Shown here in pieces: positions 1 through 6,358 of a stretch of DNA of 16,513 nucleotides (positions are counted from its first letter, which is position 1; the number at the start of each line of letters is the position of its first letter). The notes under the pieces are model-generated. The model made no database searches, was not told the DNA's origin, and was given only the letters and a program-made list of their open reading frames with translations. The translations under genes and the position numbers were made by a program. Location of the stretch: NCBI GenBank assembly GCA_031409495.1, contig JANNXI010000230.1, forward strand, positions 1-16,513, read 5' to 3'. Source of the stretch: JANMDR01 sp031409495 (lineage in GTDB: Bacteria; Pseudomonadota; Gammaproteobacteria; Burkholderiales; Usitatibacteraceae).

Positions 1-126
1 GCCATCATCTAGCGCGCAAAGGATGTTGGCACGCGCCAGTGCGCGCGCATTATGCAGACCTTTCCGACGAAATGACTCCACAGCCCTACGGTCTTCTACA
101 CTTAACTTCAGCTCGCTCTGACGCAT
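1..126 (-). CDS. IS630-family transposase, N-terminal fragment (continues off the left edge)
   Basis: The minus strand is open from an ATG at 126-124 to the left edge, giving 42 residues that begin MRQSELKLSVEDRRAVESF and continue through a segment rich in Arg and Ala (ARALARANILCALDDG). This matches what is known of the N-terminal helix-turn-helix region of IS630-family transposases, where a K-L-S-x-E-x-R start is followed by an R-A-x-I-L-x-A-L-D-x-G segment just before the DNA-binding helices. A GGAG ribosome binding site lies at 136-133, six bases before the ATG. The catalytic DDE domain would lie outside the window, so it is unknown whether the element is intact. Related orphan helix-turn-helix proteins share this N-terminus, so the transposase call is likely but not certain. 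Confidence 0.7.
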   Translation of the reverse strand, partial: MRQSELKLSVEDRRAVESFRRKGLHNARALARANILCALDDG

Positions 127-150
127 GATGATCTCCACAGGACAGAAATC
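1..150 (-). mobile_element. One end of a probable IS630-type insertion sequence (boundary not resolved)
   Basis: This entry is inferred from the transposase start at 126. IS630 elements normally place the transposase start a few tens of bases inside a terminal inverted repeat and insert at TA. The outer end should therefore lie somewhere near 140-200, but the other inverted repeat is outside the window and cannot be compared. The right limit given is only a guess. Confidence 0.4.
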
Positions 151-170
151 ACTATTTTATACTATTTTAT
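151..170. repeat. Perfect 10-base tandem duplication
   Basis: The decamer ACTATTTTAT occurs twice with no gap, at 151-160 and 161-170. It sits just upstream of the transposase start, in the zone where the end of the insertion sequence is expected. It could be part of the element end, a small slippage duplication, or a regulatory repeat. The sequence alone does not decide. Confidence 0.6.
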
Positions 171-241
171 GTTGCGAAATTAATGTGTAAATATACTAGT
201 ATCAACGCTGTTATTTTCATACTTCCCCCGATTGGTTTTTT

Positions 242-247
242 TATAAT
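242..247 (+). promoter_or_regulatory. Possible -10 box (TATAAT) for the secreted-protein gene
   Basis: A perfect TATAAT lies in an AT-rich run about 115 bases before the start codon at 363. The hexamer at the ideal -35 distance (219-224, ATACTT) is a poor match to TTGACA, so this is a weak prediction based on one box. Confidence 0.2.
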
Positions 248-362
248 TGACCATGTAAATTATTGCACTTAGCTGTCAGTGCCGCAACAAGGCGCAGTAA
301 CCATTAAAATAGTAGTTAAGCTGATGTTCCTGCGGCTCACTAAAATAACCAAGGAGATTTAA

Positions 363-812
363 ATGTTCACAAAAATTGTCCGATTAGCGCCTCGTATATC
401 TGCCTTCGTGGCATCACTTGCTATGATCATTGTGATCGCGGTACCAGCGGAAGCGCTTGCAGCAACCAAGTATAAAGTTGACCTTGAACTCATCGGTGAA
501 GCCAACGCGGCAGCTAAGATTGAGGCATCAAAGTCATCTGCTTCGATGTCCCTTACCGCGGGCGTGGTCAATACCGCGCCGATGGGCCCAATCGGCAAAC
601 CAAACCACTTGAAGGCAACGATTACATTGGGTGAGCCTGACGGCGAATCAGTGTTGGCAGATATGAAAATTGAGCTTCAGCAAGCCAATGGCAGCTTCAC
701 CACATCAAGTTCCAAAATCAAGGTAATCCTGAGCACCGCCACCAGCATGGCGCTTGAAACCGATACCGGTGCTGAGCTAGATTTTTCCTTAAAAGTAACT
801 AAAGCACCCTAA
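363..812 (+). CDS. Small secreted protein of unknown function
   Basis: I do not recognise this 149-residue protein. A strong AAGGAG ribosome binding site (351-356, six bases before ATG) supports the start. Residues 1-33 form a clear Sec signal peptide: a basic N-terminus (K4, R7, R11), a hydrophobic core of about residues 14-28 (AFVASLAMIIVIAVPA) and an A-L-A cleavage motif at 31-33, giving a mature protein of about 116 residues. The mature part has no Cys and no Trp and is rich in Ala, Ser, Thr and Lys. Its alternating hydrophobic stretches (for example YKVDLELIG, HLKATITLG, DMKIELQ, LDFSLKV) suggest an all-beta fold. There is no lipobox, no outer-membrane terminal signature and no known motif I can see. 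It is the only plus-strand gene here and ends 11 bases from the convergent methyltransferase gene. A periplasmic or extracellular location is inferred. Confidence 0.75.
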   Translation: MFTKIVRLAPRISAFVASLAMIIVIAVPAEALAATKYKVDLELIGEANAAAKIEASKSSASMSLTAGVVNTAPMGPIGKPNHLKATITLGEPDGESVLADMKIELQQANGSFTTSSSKIKVILSTATSMALETDTGAELDFSLKVTKAP

Positions 813-823
813 GCACAATTATT

Positions 824-1615
824 TCAAGCCCGCTGTCGTACCACTTCGAAAAAGCAAATTGCGGCGGCGGCGGCGGCGTTTAGTGACTCCACTTGGCCGG
901 GCATGGGAATGCGAATGGGCTGTGTTGTAACTGCCAAGAGTGCAGCGGACAAGCCCGCACCCTCATTGCCAATAATGACGATTGCGGGTGCTTTAAAATC
1001 ACATTCGTAGATTGATTTTGCAGCGTGTAGCGCCAATGCGTAACTGGCCCGCTTTGCTGTTGAAACATAGCCCTGCAAGTCAACGCCCTCAGTAATTTTT
1101 AAGCCAAAATGCGCACCCTGCGCCGCCCGCAAAACCTTGGGCGACCAAGCCGCCACACAGTCTGGCGAGCACAGCACATGCGCGAAACCGGCCGCAGCAG
1201 CGCTACGCAAAATGGAACCCATATTGCCAGGGTCTTGCAAGTTTTCTAGCACCACTACATCCGCCTCATGCGATGGCATCGCTGCATTTAATGGCTGCGC
1301 AATCACCGCAACCATGGTGGATGGCGAATCAAGCGCCGAGAGTTGTCGCATTAGCTGGGGGGTGATAACGATGAACTTATTTTCACTCCAACCCGCCTTC
1401 CGCAGCGCCTCGAAAACACCCGTATATAGGGCATCTTCAAGGCATTTTTCGATCAAAAAAATCTGTTCTGGAACATTGGCAGCGTCGCAATAAGCGGTAA
1501 TTAAATGTTCACCATCAAGCAATGTTTGCCGGCTTTTTTTACGGTCTCTTGCTTGTTCGGCAATTTTCAACGCGTGTTTGAAATCTGGATTATCGGCGGA
1601 GGTGATTGTTTTCAT
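824..1615 (-). CDS. SpoU/TrmH-family RNA 2'-O-methyltransferase
   Basis: This 263-residue protein belongs to the SPOUT class, which transfers a methyl group from S-adenosylmethionine to a ribose 2'-OH in rRNA or tRNA through a knotted C-terminal domain. The N-terminal part (about 20-105, including LLDGEHLI at 32-39) resembles the SpoU substrate-binding domain. The three SPOUT motifs follow: motif 1 with the conserved Asn and Arg (DPGNMGSILRSA, 128-139), motif 2 (IGNEGAGLS, 215-223) and motif 3 (IPMPG...ESLNAAAA, 236-250). Motif 3 carries six consecutive alanines from a (GCC)n tract. The gene starts seven bases after the rnhB stop codon and has no clear ribosome binding site, so coupling to rnhB is likely. 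The exact RNA target cannot be told. An RNA methyltransferase in this place is usual in Burkholderiales. Confidence 0.9.
   Translation of the reverse strand: MKTITSADNPDFKHALKIAEQARDRKKSRQTLLDGEHLITAYCDAANVPEQIFLIEKCLEDALYTGVFEALRKAGWSENKFIVITPQLMRQLSALDSPSTMVAVIAQPLNAAMPSHEADVVVLENLQDPGNMGSILRSAAAAGFAHVLCSPDCVAAWSPKVLRAAQGAHFGLKITEGVDLQGYVSTAKRASYALALHAAKSIYECDFKAPAIVIIGNEGAGLSAALLAVTTQPIRIPMPGQVESLNAAAAAAICFFEVVRQRA
861..878. repeat. (GCG)6 trinucleotide run inside the methyltransferase gene
   Basis: Eighteen bases are six perfect GCG units on the plus strand. On the coding strand this region reads as GCC codons and gives the poly-alanine stretch directly after the conserved E-S-L-N of SPOUT motif 3. 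Changes in unit number would stay in frame. Confidence 0.75.
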
Positions 1616-1621
1616 CGCAGT

Positions 1622-2206
1622 CTAAAAGGCAAGCTCTTGTTGCAGGTTTACGGCGCGAACGGGCGCAAAGCTTTGCCGGTGCCACACGCTGGCGCCGTGC
1701 TCGCGCAAAGCGCTTAAATGTATCGCAGTACCGTAGCCTTTGTGTTTTGCAAAACTATATTCAGGAAATTGTTCGCCCAATTCCACCATGAATTTATCGC
1801 GCGCAGTCTTGGCTAAAATCGATGCCGCAGAAATTTCCGCTACCAAACTATCGCCCTGCACAATCGCCTGCATTTTGCATTTGAACCTGAGTTTGATGAG
1901 TTGATTACCGTCGATTAGCACTTCATCTGGCTGCAGGCGCAAACCTTCAACGGCACGGCGCATAGCTAATAGGCTTGCGTGCAATATATTGAGGCTATCG
2001 ATTTCGGCAACCGACGCACTGGCCACGCACCAAGCGCTGGCTTGCGCGTGAATTTGGATGGCGAGAGCGTCGCGCTTTTTTTCGGATAGCTTTTTTGAAT
2101 CTGCTAAGCCTGCGATTGGTCGCGCGGCATCAAGAATCACCGCTGCAGCGTAAACCGGGCCAGCCAATGGCCCGCGCCCGGCTTCATCAACGCCGCAACG
2201 AAGCAT
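1622..2206 (-). CDS. rnhB: Ribonuclease HII
   Basis: RNase HII cuts the RNA strand of RNA-DNA hybrids and removes single ribonucleotides from DNA. The 194-residue protein aligns along its length with E. coli RnhB (198 residues). The N-terminal GVDEAGRGPLAGPV block supplies D7 and E8. LIDGN supplies D99, and the GDS of VQGDSLVAEISAASILAK supplies D119, which together give the four-acid metal site. Conserved blocks LADSKKLSEKKR (34-45), LNILHASLLAMRRAV and HKGYGT are also present. The ATG at 2206 lies inside the 3' end of lpxB, giving a 20-base out-of-frame overlap, which suggests translational coupling. The next gene is the RNA methyltransferase. All expected catalytic residues are present. 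Confidence 0.97.
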   Translation of the reverse strand: MLRCGVDEAGRGPLAGPVYAAAVILDAARPIAGLADSKKLSEKKRDALAIQIHAQASAWCVASASVAEIDSLNILHASLLAMRRAVEGLRLQPDEVLIDGNQLIKLRFKCKMQAIVQGDSLVAEISAASILAKTARDKFMVELGEQFPEYSFAKHKGYGTAIHLSALREHGASVWHRQSFAPVRAVNLQQELAF

Positions 2207-3410
2207 GGTTGCTCTGCGCGTGGTTGTTTTGCTGGGGTGGCGCGGAAGGTGCGGGCATCGCAGTACTTAGTTTGTGTGATTGCAAGAAATTGCTGATGGC
2301 ACTCAGTACGCGCTTACCATTGTTCACCGCCAAGCTCGCATGCAAATCCGCAAAGCGTTCTTGCAGTTGCTCGCGCAGCGCTTTGTGATTGATGTAATTA
2401 CCTAATACCTGTGCACAATTTTCTGCGGTGGCGTCGTCTTGCAAAAGCTCTGGCACTATCCATTCGCCCGCCAAAATATTGGGCAAACCTACATAGGGCA
2501 GATAGGCTTTTTTCTTCATCATTTTAAACGTGGTGGGCGACATGCGATACGCCACCGCGTGCGGGCAGCGCAACAGGGCCGCTTCCAATGTGGCTGTGCC
2601 ACTGGCAACCAAGGCGCAATCTGCCGCAGATAACGCCAAATGCGAATGGCCGAACAATACTTGAATCGGCAATTCGTTGGCCTTTAGCTTCCAGCGCATG
2701 GCATCAAACTGCTCGCGCGTTTCGCGTGTGGCGAGCGGTACTAAAAAATTAGCATTCGGAAATTTCTGCAATAACAACCGCGCAGTTTCAATAAAAAGTT
2801 CAGCGTGATAATCAAGCTCGGTGCGACGGCTACCCGGCAAGAGGGCTATTTGTAGGCTGTTTGCAGGCAATCGCAGCTGCGTGCGGGCAGCCAAATACTG
2901 CGGGGTGGCAGGCGCTAAGTCTGCCAGCGGGTGGCCAACATAAACAGAATTAATACCCGCCGCATCATAAATTTTTTGCTCAAACGGAAACACGGTGAGC
3001 ATGAGATCCACGGCTTTTTTAATCTTATGAATCCGCTCACCACGCCACGCCCAAATGGACGGACTGATGTAATGGATGGTGGGAATACCTTTGGCGCGTA
3101 ATGCGGTTTCCACGCCCAAATTAAAATCAGGCGCATCAATACCAATAAAAAAATCAGGCCTATTTTTTAAAAAATAGTCGCGCACGCCATTACGAATACC
3201 AACAATTGCTCGATAGCTTTTTAGCACTTCAATATAACCGCGCACAGATAATTTATCCATTGCGTACAAGCTGGTCGCACCTGCGGCCTGCATTTTAGGC
3301 CCTGCAATGCCGATAAATTCAGCGTGGGGATAGGCAGACTTGATAGCCTGTATTAGCAAACTGGCTAATAAATCACCGGATGCTTCGCCCGCAACAATAC
3401 CTATTTTCAT
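2187..3410 (-). CDS. lpxB: Lipid-A-disaccharide synthase
   Basis: LpxB (glycosyltransferase family 19, membrane-associated, cytoplasmic face) joins UDP-2,3-diacylglucosamine to lipid X to make the lipid A disaccharide. Recognisable blocks are VAGEASGDLLASLL (6-19), FIGIDAPDFNLGVE (88-101), YISPSIWAWRGERI (114-127), YVGHPLAD (157-164), LLPGSRRTEL (190-199), LVASGTATLEAAL (267-279) and YVGLPNILAGEWIVPELLQ (306-324). At 407 residues it is longer than the usual 380 or so. The excess is a low-complexity Pro/Gln/Asn tail after about residue 381, whose final codons overlap rnhB. Its ATG shares one base with the lpxA stop codon (TAATG), a typical termination-reinitiation junction. It works directly downstream of LpxA and LpxD in the Raetz pathway. 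Confidence 0.97.
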   Translation of the reverse strand: MKIGIVAGEASGDLLASLLIQAIKSAYPHAEFIGIAGPKMQAAGATSLYAMDKLSVRGYIEVLKSYRAIVGIRNGVRDYFLKNRPDFFIGIDAPDFNLGVETALRAKGIPTIHYISPSIWAWRGERIHKIKKAVDLMLTVFPFEQKIYDAAGINSVYVGHPLADLAPATPQYLAARTQLRLPANSLQIALLPGSRRTELDYHAELFIETARLLLQKFPNANFLVPLATRETREQFDAMRWKLKANELPIQVLFGHSHLALSAADCALVASGTATLEAALLRCPHAVAYRMSPTTFKMMKKKAYLPYVGLPNILAGEWIVPELLQDDATAENCAQVLGNYINHKALREQLQERFADLHASLAVNNGKRVLSAISNFLQSHKLSTAMPAPSAPPQQNNHAQSNHASLRR

Positions 3411-4192
3411 TAACGCACAATTCCGCGTGTAGCTTGGTCTAATGATTGCCTGAAGACGCTTAATTCTAGGGCTTCTTCAGGCATGTCTGCGATCAGTTTT
3501 TTGGCTGCATCAAGGGTATTGCCATCGCGGTAAAGTACCTTAAACGCGGCTTTAATATTTGCTAATTGCGCGTCGGTAAAACCACGTCGCTTTAAGCCTT
3601 CCCGGTTAAACCCAGCCACGCGCAATGGCTGGCCGCCAACAGTAATGTAAGCAGGAATATCCATCAACACGACAGAAGACACGCCGCACATCACATGCGC
3701 GCCGATATGCACGTATTGATGCACGCCTGTGAAGCCGCCAAGGACAGCGAAATCACCTAAATGCACATGCCCAGCAAGCTGGGTGCAGTTAGCTAATGTG
3801 GTGTTATTACCCACCAAACAATCATGCGCCACGTGCACGTAGGCCATGAGCCAGTTGTCATTGCCGACCATGGTCACACCCTGATCCTGCACCGTACCGC
3901 GATTGATGGTGCAGCTTTCGCGAATCGTGTTGCGCGCACCGATGATAGTTTTAGTCGGCTCGCCTTTATATTTTTTGTCTTGGTTAGCTTCGCCCAAAGA
4001 GACAAAATGATAAATTTTATTGTCTTCACCAATTTGCGTATGCCCTGTAATTACGCAGTGGTGGCCGATCTCCGTGGCTTTACCAATTTCAACATCACCG
4101 TCAATGACGGTATAAGCGCCCACGCGCACTGTGCTGTCAAGCTTTGCGCGCGGATCAATAATTGCAGCGGGGTGAATGAGGGAATTGGACAT
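3410..4192 (-). CDS. lpxA: UDP-N-acetylglucosamine O-acyltransferase (first step of lipid A synthesis)
   Basis: LpxA moves a 3-hydroxyacyl chain from acyl carrier protein to the 3-OH of UDP-GlcNAc. The 260-residue protein shows left-handed beta-helix hexapeptide repeats through about residue 185 and the C-terminal helical part (FNREGLKRRGF onward). Landmarks are H123 in HVAHDC (E. coli catalytic H125), GEANQDKKYKGEPT (67-80), IRESCTINRGT (90-100) and QATRGIVR at the end. Alignment with E. coli LpxA puts V171 (in HVMCGVSS) at the place of the acyl-length ruler G173, so a chain shorter than C14 is predicted. The gene starts five bases after the fabZ stop, with only a weak GAG upstream. Its 3' part contains one copy of the palindromic repeat described at 3447-3483. 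Confidence 0.97.
   Translation of the reverse strand: MSNSLIHPAAIIDPRAKLDSTVRVGAYTVIDGDVEIGKATEIGHHCVITGHTQIGEDNKIYHFVSLGEANQDKKYKGEPTKTIIGARNTIRESCTINRGTVQDQGVTMVGNDNWLMAYVHVAHDCLVGNNTTLANCTQLAGHVHLGDFAVLGGFTGVHQYVHIGAHVMCGVSSVVLMDIPAYITVGGQPLRVAGFNREGLKRRGFTDAQLANIKAAFKVLYRDGNTLDAAKKLIADMPEEALELSVFRQSLDQATRGIVR
3447..3483. repeat. Imperfect palindrome with TGCCTGAAGA arms, inside lpxA
   Basis: The arms TGCCTGAAGACGC (3447-3459) and GCTTCTTCAGGCA (3471-3483) pair over 12 of 13 positions around an 11-base loop region that could extend the stem by two G-T pairs. The minus-strand arm shares CTGAAGAAGCCCTA with the palindrome at 14614-14644. Here it lies in coding sequence for ADMPEEALELSVFRQ near the LpxA C-terminus, without changing the length of that region relative to E. 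coli. Confidence 0.5.
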
Positions 4193-4197
4193 AACGA

Positions 4198-4674
4198 TTA
4201 CTCAATATTGCGCATCGTACAAAGCAGCTCCACTTCGCAAACCACCACATCGGCAACAGTGGCGCGTGCAGAAAACTTCACTAGGCCACGCCGTTCTAGC
4301 AATTTTTCGGCGTGCAATTTCAACGTGTCACCCGGGACTACGGGGCGTTTAAAGCGCGCGCCGTCTATGCCCGCCAGATAAACCACTGTTTTTTCATCGC
4401 GCTTGGTGCCAACACTTTTAAATGCCAGCAGTGCAGCGGCCTGTGCCAACGCTTCAACAATCAGTACGCCGGGCATCACGTGATAATGCGGAAAATGGCC
4501 TTCAAAAAAAGGCTCGTTCACGGTCACATTTTTTAGCGCAACGATGCTTTTGTTCGGCTCAATCGACAACACGCGATCCACCAACAAAAATGGGTAGCGA
4601 TGGGGTAGGTATTCTTTTATTTCAGTGATATTCATTGCGCCGTTATTGGCACCGTTGTCAGCTGCGGTTGTCAT
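4198..4674 (-). CDS. fabZ: 3-hydroxyacyl-[acyl-carrier-protein] dehydratase FabZ
   Basis: FabZ removes water from 3-hydroxyacyl-ACP in fatty acid elongation. It competes with LpxA and LpxD for the same 3-hydroxyacyl-ACP pool, which explains its place among the lpx genes. The hot-dog fold signature is clear: EYLPHRYPFLLVDRV (21-35), FFEGHFPHYHVMPGVLIVEALAQ (56-78) with catalytic H60 and E74, and AGIDGARFKRPVVPGDTL (101-118). With the ATG at 4674 it has 158 residues, and the first 13 (TTAADNGANNGA) are an extra low-complexity leader. An internal ATG at 4635 would give the usual FabZ start MNITEIKEYLPHR but has no ribosome binding site, so I keep the longer form with moderate certainty. It begins five bases after lpxD and ends five before lpxA. 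Confidence 0.95.
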   Translation of the reverse strand: MTTAADNGANNGAMNITEIKEYLPHRYPFLLVDRVLSIEPNKSIVALKNVTVNEPFFEGHFPHYHVMPGVLIVEALAQAAALLAFKSVGTKRDEKTVVYLAGIDGARFKRPVVPGDTLKLHAEKLLERRGLVKFSARATVADVVVCEVELLCTMRNIE

Positions 4675-4679
4675 TTTGG

Positions 4680-5705
4680 TTATCCCTTATTTTTTAAGTC
4701 ACGTAACTGTCTTGCCATATCGCTTAAATGCCGCAAATGCACTGCGTTTTTAAGCCATTGGTCATGATCCATTTGCGGCATGCCCGATGCGACCATGCCG
4801 GGTTTTTTAACTGACTTAGTAATAAACGTGGTGGCCGCTATCACCGCAAAATCGCAAATTTCTAAATGACCAATAATTGATGCCGCGCCACCGATCATCA
4901 CGCGGGACCCAATTTTAGTGCTTCCAGCCACACCAACGCAACCTGAAATTACCGTATGGTCACCGACACTGACGTTGTGCCCCAATTGCACTTGATTGTC
5001 TAACTTTACGCCATTACCAATTGTGGTGTTGCGCATGGTGCCACGATCAATGGTGGTATTGGCGCCGATCTCGCAATCATCCCCAATTTGGACGCCGCCA
5101 GTTTGCGGTATTTTTACGTAGCTCCCGGTCGCGCCCTTAAAGTCGGGTGCAAAACCAAAGCCATCCGCGCCGATAACCGCGCCGCTGTGCACAATGCACC
5201 ACGCACCAATATGGCAGCCTTCATACAGCACGGCACGGCCATGGATGACCGTATTAGCGGCCACCGTACAGCCCGCGCCAATAACGGCACCCGCGCCTAA
5301 GAATACATTTTCACCAATAACAGCGCCGTCGCCGACACTGACAAATTCGCTAATTTGCGCCGTCAACGCAACCTGTGCGCTAGCCGCCACGCATGCCATG
5401 CGGTGTATGCCAGCAACGTGCGTGCGTGTAGGCGCGAATAGCTGCGCTACGCGGGCGAAGTATGCGTAGGGGTTGGCGGCAATGATGCGGGGCTTTGCGG
5501 TGCCTCCTTGCTCACTGGCAGCAACAATTACCGCGCCGGCTTGGGTGAGACTTAATTGGTTGCGATATTTTGAGTTTGCAAGAAAGGTGATTTCAAAAGG
5601 CGTAGCACTTGCAATCGCACCCACGCCGCGCAAGGGCTGTGCGACTTCGCTGATGGCTTCGCCACCGAGACGTTGGGTAAGTTCTGCGAGGGTAAAAGTA
5701 GGCAT
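4680..5705 (-). CDS. lpxD: UDP-3-O-(3-hydroxyacyl)glucosamine N-acyltransferase
   Basis: LpxD adds the N-linked 3-hydroxyacyl chain to UDP-3-O-acyl-glucosamine, the third step of lipid A synthesis. The 341-residue protein has the LpxD layout: an N-terminal uridine-binding domain (about 1-100, including ITFLANSKYRNQL at 39-51), a left-handed beta-helix of hexapeptide repeats (about 105-300), and a C-terminal helix (HLRHLSDMARQLRDLK). The active-site block DNQVQLGHNVSVGDH holds H243, matching E. coli H239. The GADGFGFAPD block (179-188) is also typical. The ATG at 5705 has no Shine-Dalgarno sequence; the bases before it read CCATCCCTCC. It is the only sensible start, since the next Met is residue 103. 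A terminator-like hairpin lies 40 bases upstream. Confidence 0.97.
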   Translation of the reverse strand: MPTFTLAELTQRLGGEAISEVAQPLRGVGAIASATPFEITFLANSKYRNQLSLTQAGAVIVAASEQGGTAKPRIIAANPYAYFARVAQLFAPTRTHVAGIHRMACVAASAQVALTAQISEFVSVGDGAVIGENVFLGAGAVIGAGCTVAANTVIHGRAVLYEGCHIGAWCIVHSGAVIGADGFGFAPDFKGATGSYVKIPQTGGVQIGDDCEIGANTTIDRGTMRNTTIGNGVKLDNQVQLGHNVSVGDHTVISGCVGVAGSTKIGSRVMIGGAASIIGHLEICDFAVIAATTFITKSVKKPGMVASGMPQMDHDQWLKNAVHLRHLSDMARQLRDLKNKG

Positions 5706-5744
5706 GGAGGGATGGCGTAGTTCAATGAAGGGCAGAATTTAAAA

Positions 5745-5773
5745 CGGCAGCCATATGTTCCCATATGCTGCCG
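5745..5773 (-). terminator. Strong hairpin followed by TTTT between skp and lpxD
   Basis: Read on the minus strand, CGGCAG-CATATG pairs with CATATG-(G)-CTGCCG. This is a 12-pair stem with one bulged base and a GGAA tetraloop, followed at once by TTTTAAATT. This is the form of a Rho-independent terminator oriented to stop transcripts leaving skp before lpxD. It lies 29 bases after the skp stop codon. Because the lpx genes must still be expressed, partial read-through or a promoter between hairpin and lpxD is implied. Confidence 0.7.
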
Positions 5774-5802
5774 CAATATAAAACTTGATCGGCTAAAGCG
5801 CC

Positions 5803-6321
5803 CTACTTATCGGCTAGCGCCTTAACTACTTTTTCTGTGATGTTGCTTTTAGGGCTGGAATAAACCGCTTCCTGCAAAATAATATCGAAGCCGTCTTTTT
5901 CAGCAATATCGTTTATGGCTTTGCTAAAACGCTCTTGGAGCGACGCAATTTCTTCATTACGACGCAAATTAAAATCTTCGCGATATTCACGCTCTAAACG
6001 CTGAAAATCTCTTGTAACCTGCGCCAATAGGCGTTCTTTGGCAAGTTTGTCGGCATCTGGTAGTGTAACGGCCTCTTTCAACAACAAAGCCTCTAAATCG
6101 CGGCCTTGCTTTTGTACACGGTCGAGCTCGGCTTTTCTGACTGAAAATTCTTTTTCAAGTTTTGCCTGCGCCCGCTTTGCGGGTGCGGCTTCACGCAGCA
6201 ACTTTTCTTGATCAACAAAACCAATTTTTGATTGTGCAACCGCATCGGTTGAGACAGCGAAACCCACAATGATCGCGGCAGCTACTACGGCAACGAGTCC
6301 AATATTTTTTATCATACCCAT
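5803..6321 (-). CDS. skp: Periplasmic chaperone Skp/OmpH
   Basis: Skp is a periplasmic trimer that holds unfolded outer-membrane proteins on their way to BamA, the product of the gene just upstream. The 172-residue product has a signal peptide (MGMIKNIGLVAVVAAAIIVG core, cleavage after AVA at residue 29). The mature start QSKIGFVDQEKLLREAAPAKR is typical of the OmpH family. A long charged helical stretch (about 43-130) would form the tentacle coiled coil, and it ends with DIILQEAVYSSPKSNITEKVVKAL. The length is close to E. coli Skp (161). ATG at 6321 has GAGG ten bases before it. A second ATG two codons later is possible and would not affect the signal peptide. The gap to bamA is 37 bases. 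Confidence 0.95.
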   Translation of the reverse strand: MGMIKNIGLVAVVAAAIIVGFAVSTDAVAQSKIGFVDQEKLLREAAPAKRAQAKLEKEFSVRKAELDRVQKQGRDLEALLLKEAVTLPDADKLAKERLLAQVTRDFQRLEREYREDFNLRRNEEIASLQERFSKAINDIAEKDGFDIILQEAVYSSPKSNITEKVVKALADK

Positions 6322-6358
6322 AATCAGTTAACCTCAACAACAAAGCAAAACAACAGAT

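Larger units (their letters stand above)
127..362. other. AT-rich divergent spacer between the transposase fragment and the secreted-protein gene
   Basis: This 236-base stretch holds no plausible gene. It contains the tandem decamer at 151-170, a perfect 10-base palindrome ATACTAGTAT at 193-202, a consensus -10 hexamer at 242-247, and a good ribosome binding site at 351-356 for the plus-strand gene. Signals for both flanking genes must lie here, but no complete -35/-10 pair with good matches to both boxes is visible. Confidence 0.6.

Noticed and set aside
193..202. Palindrome ATACTAGTAT as an operator
   Set aside because: A 10-base palindrome in AT-rich DNA is common by chance, and no regulator gene is nearby to link it to.
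247..275. TTGACC as a -35 box
   Set aside because: No -10-like hexamer is present 16-18 bases downstream (TAGCTG or nearby), so it was not called a promoter.
359..598. 79-codon minus-strand frame opposite the secreted-protein gene
   Set aside because: The plus-strand frame has a signal peptide and a strong ribosome binding site. The antisense frame has neither.
3824..4381. 185-codon open frame on the plus strand
   Set aside because: It lies opposite lpxA and fabZ, which have full family motifs. It has no ribosome binding site or recognisable domain and is a shadow frame.
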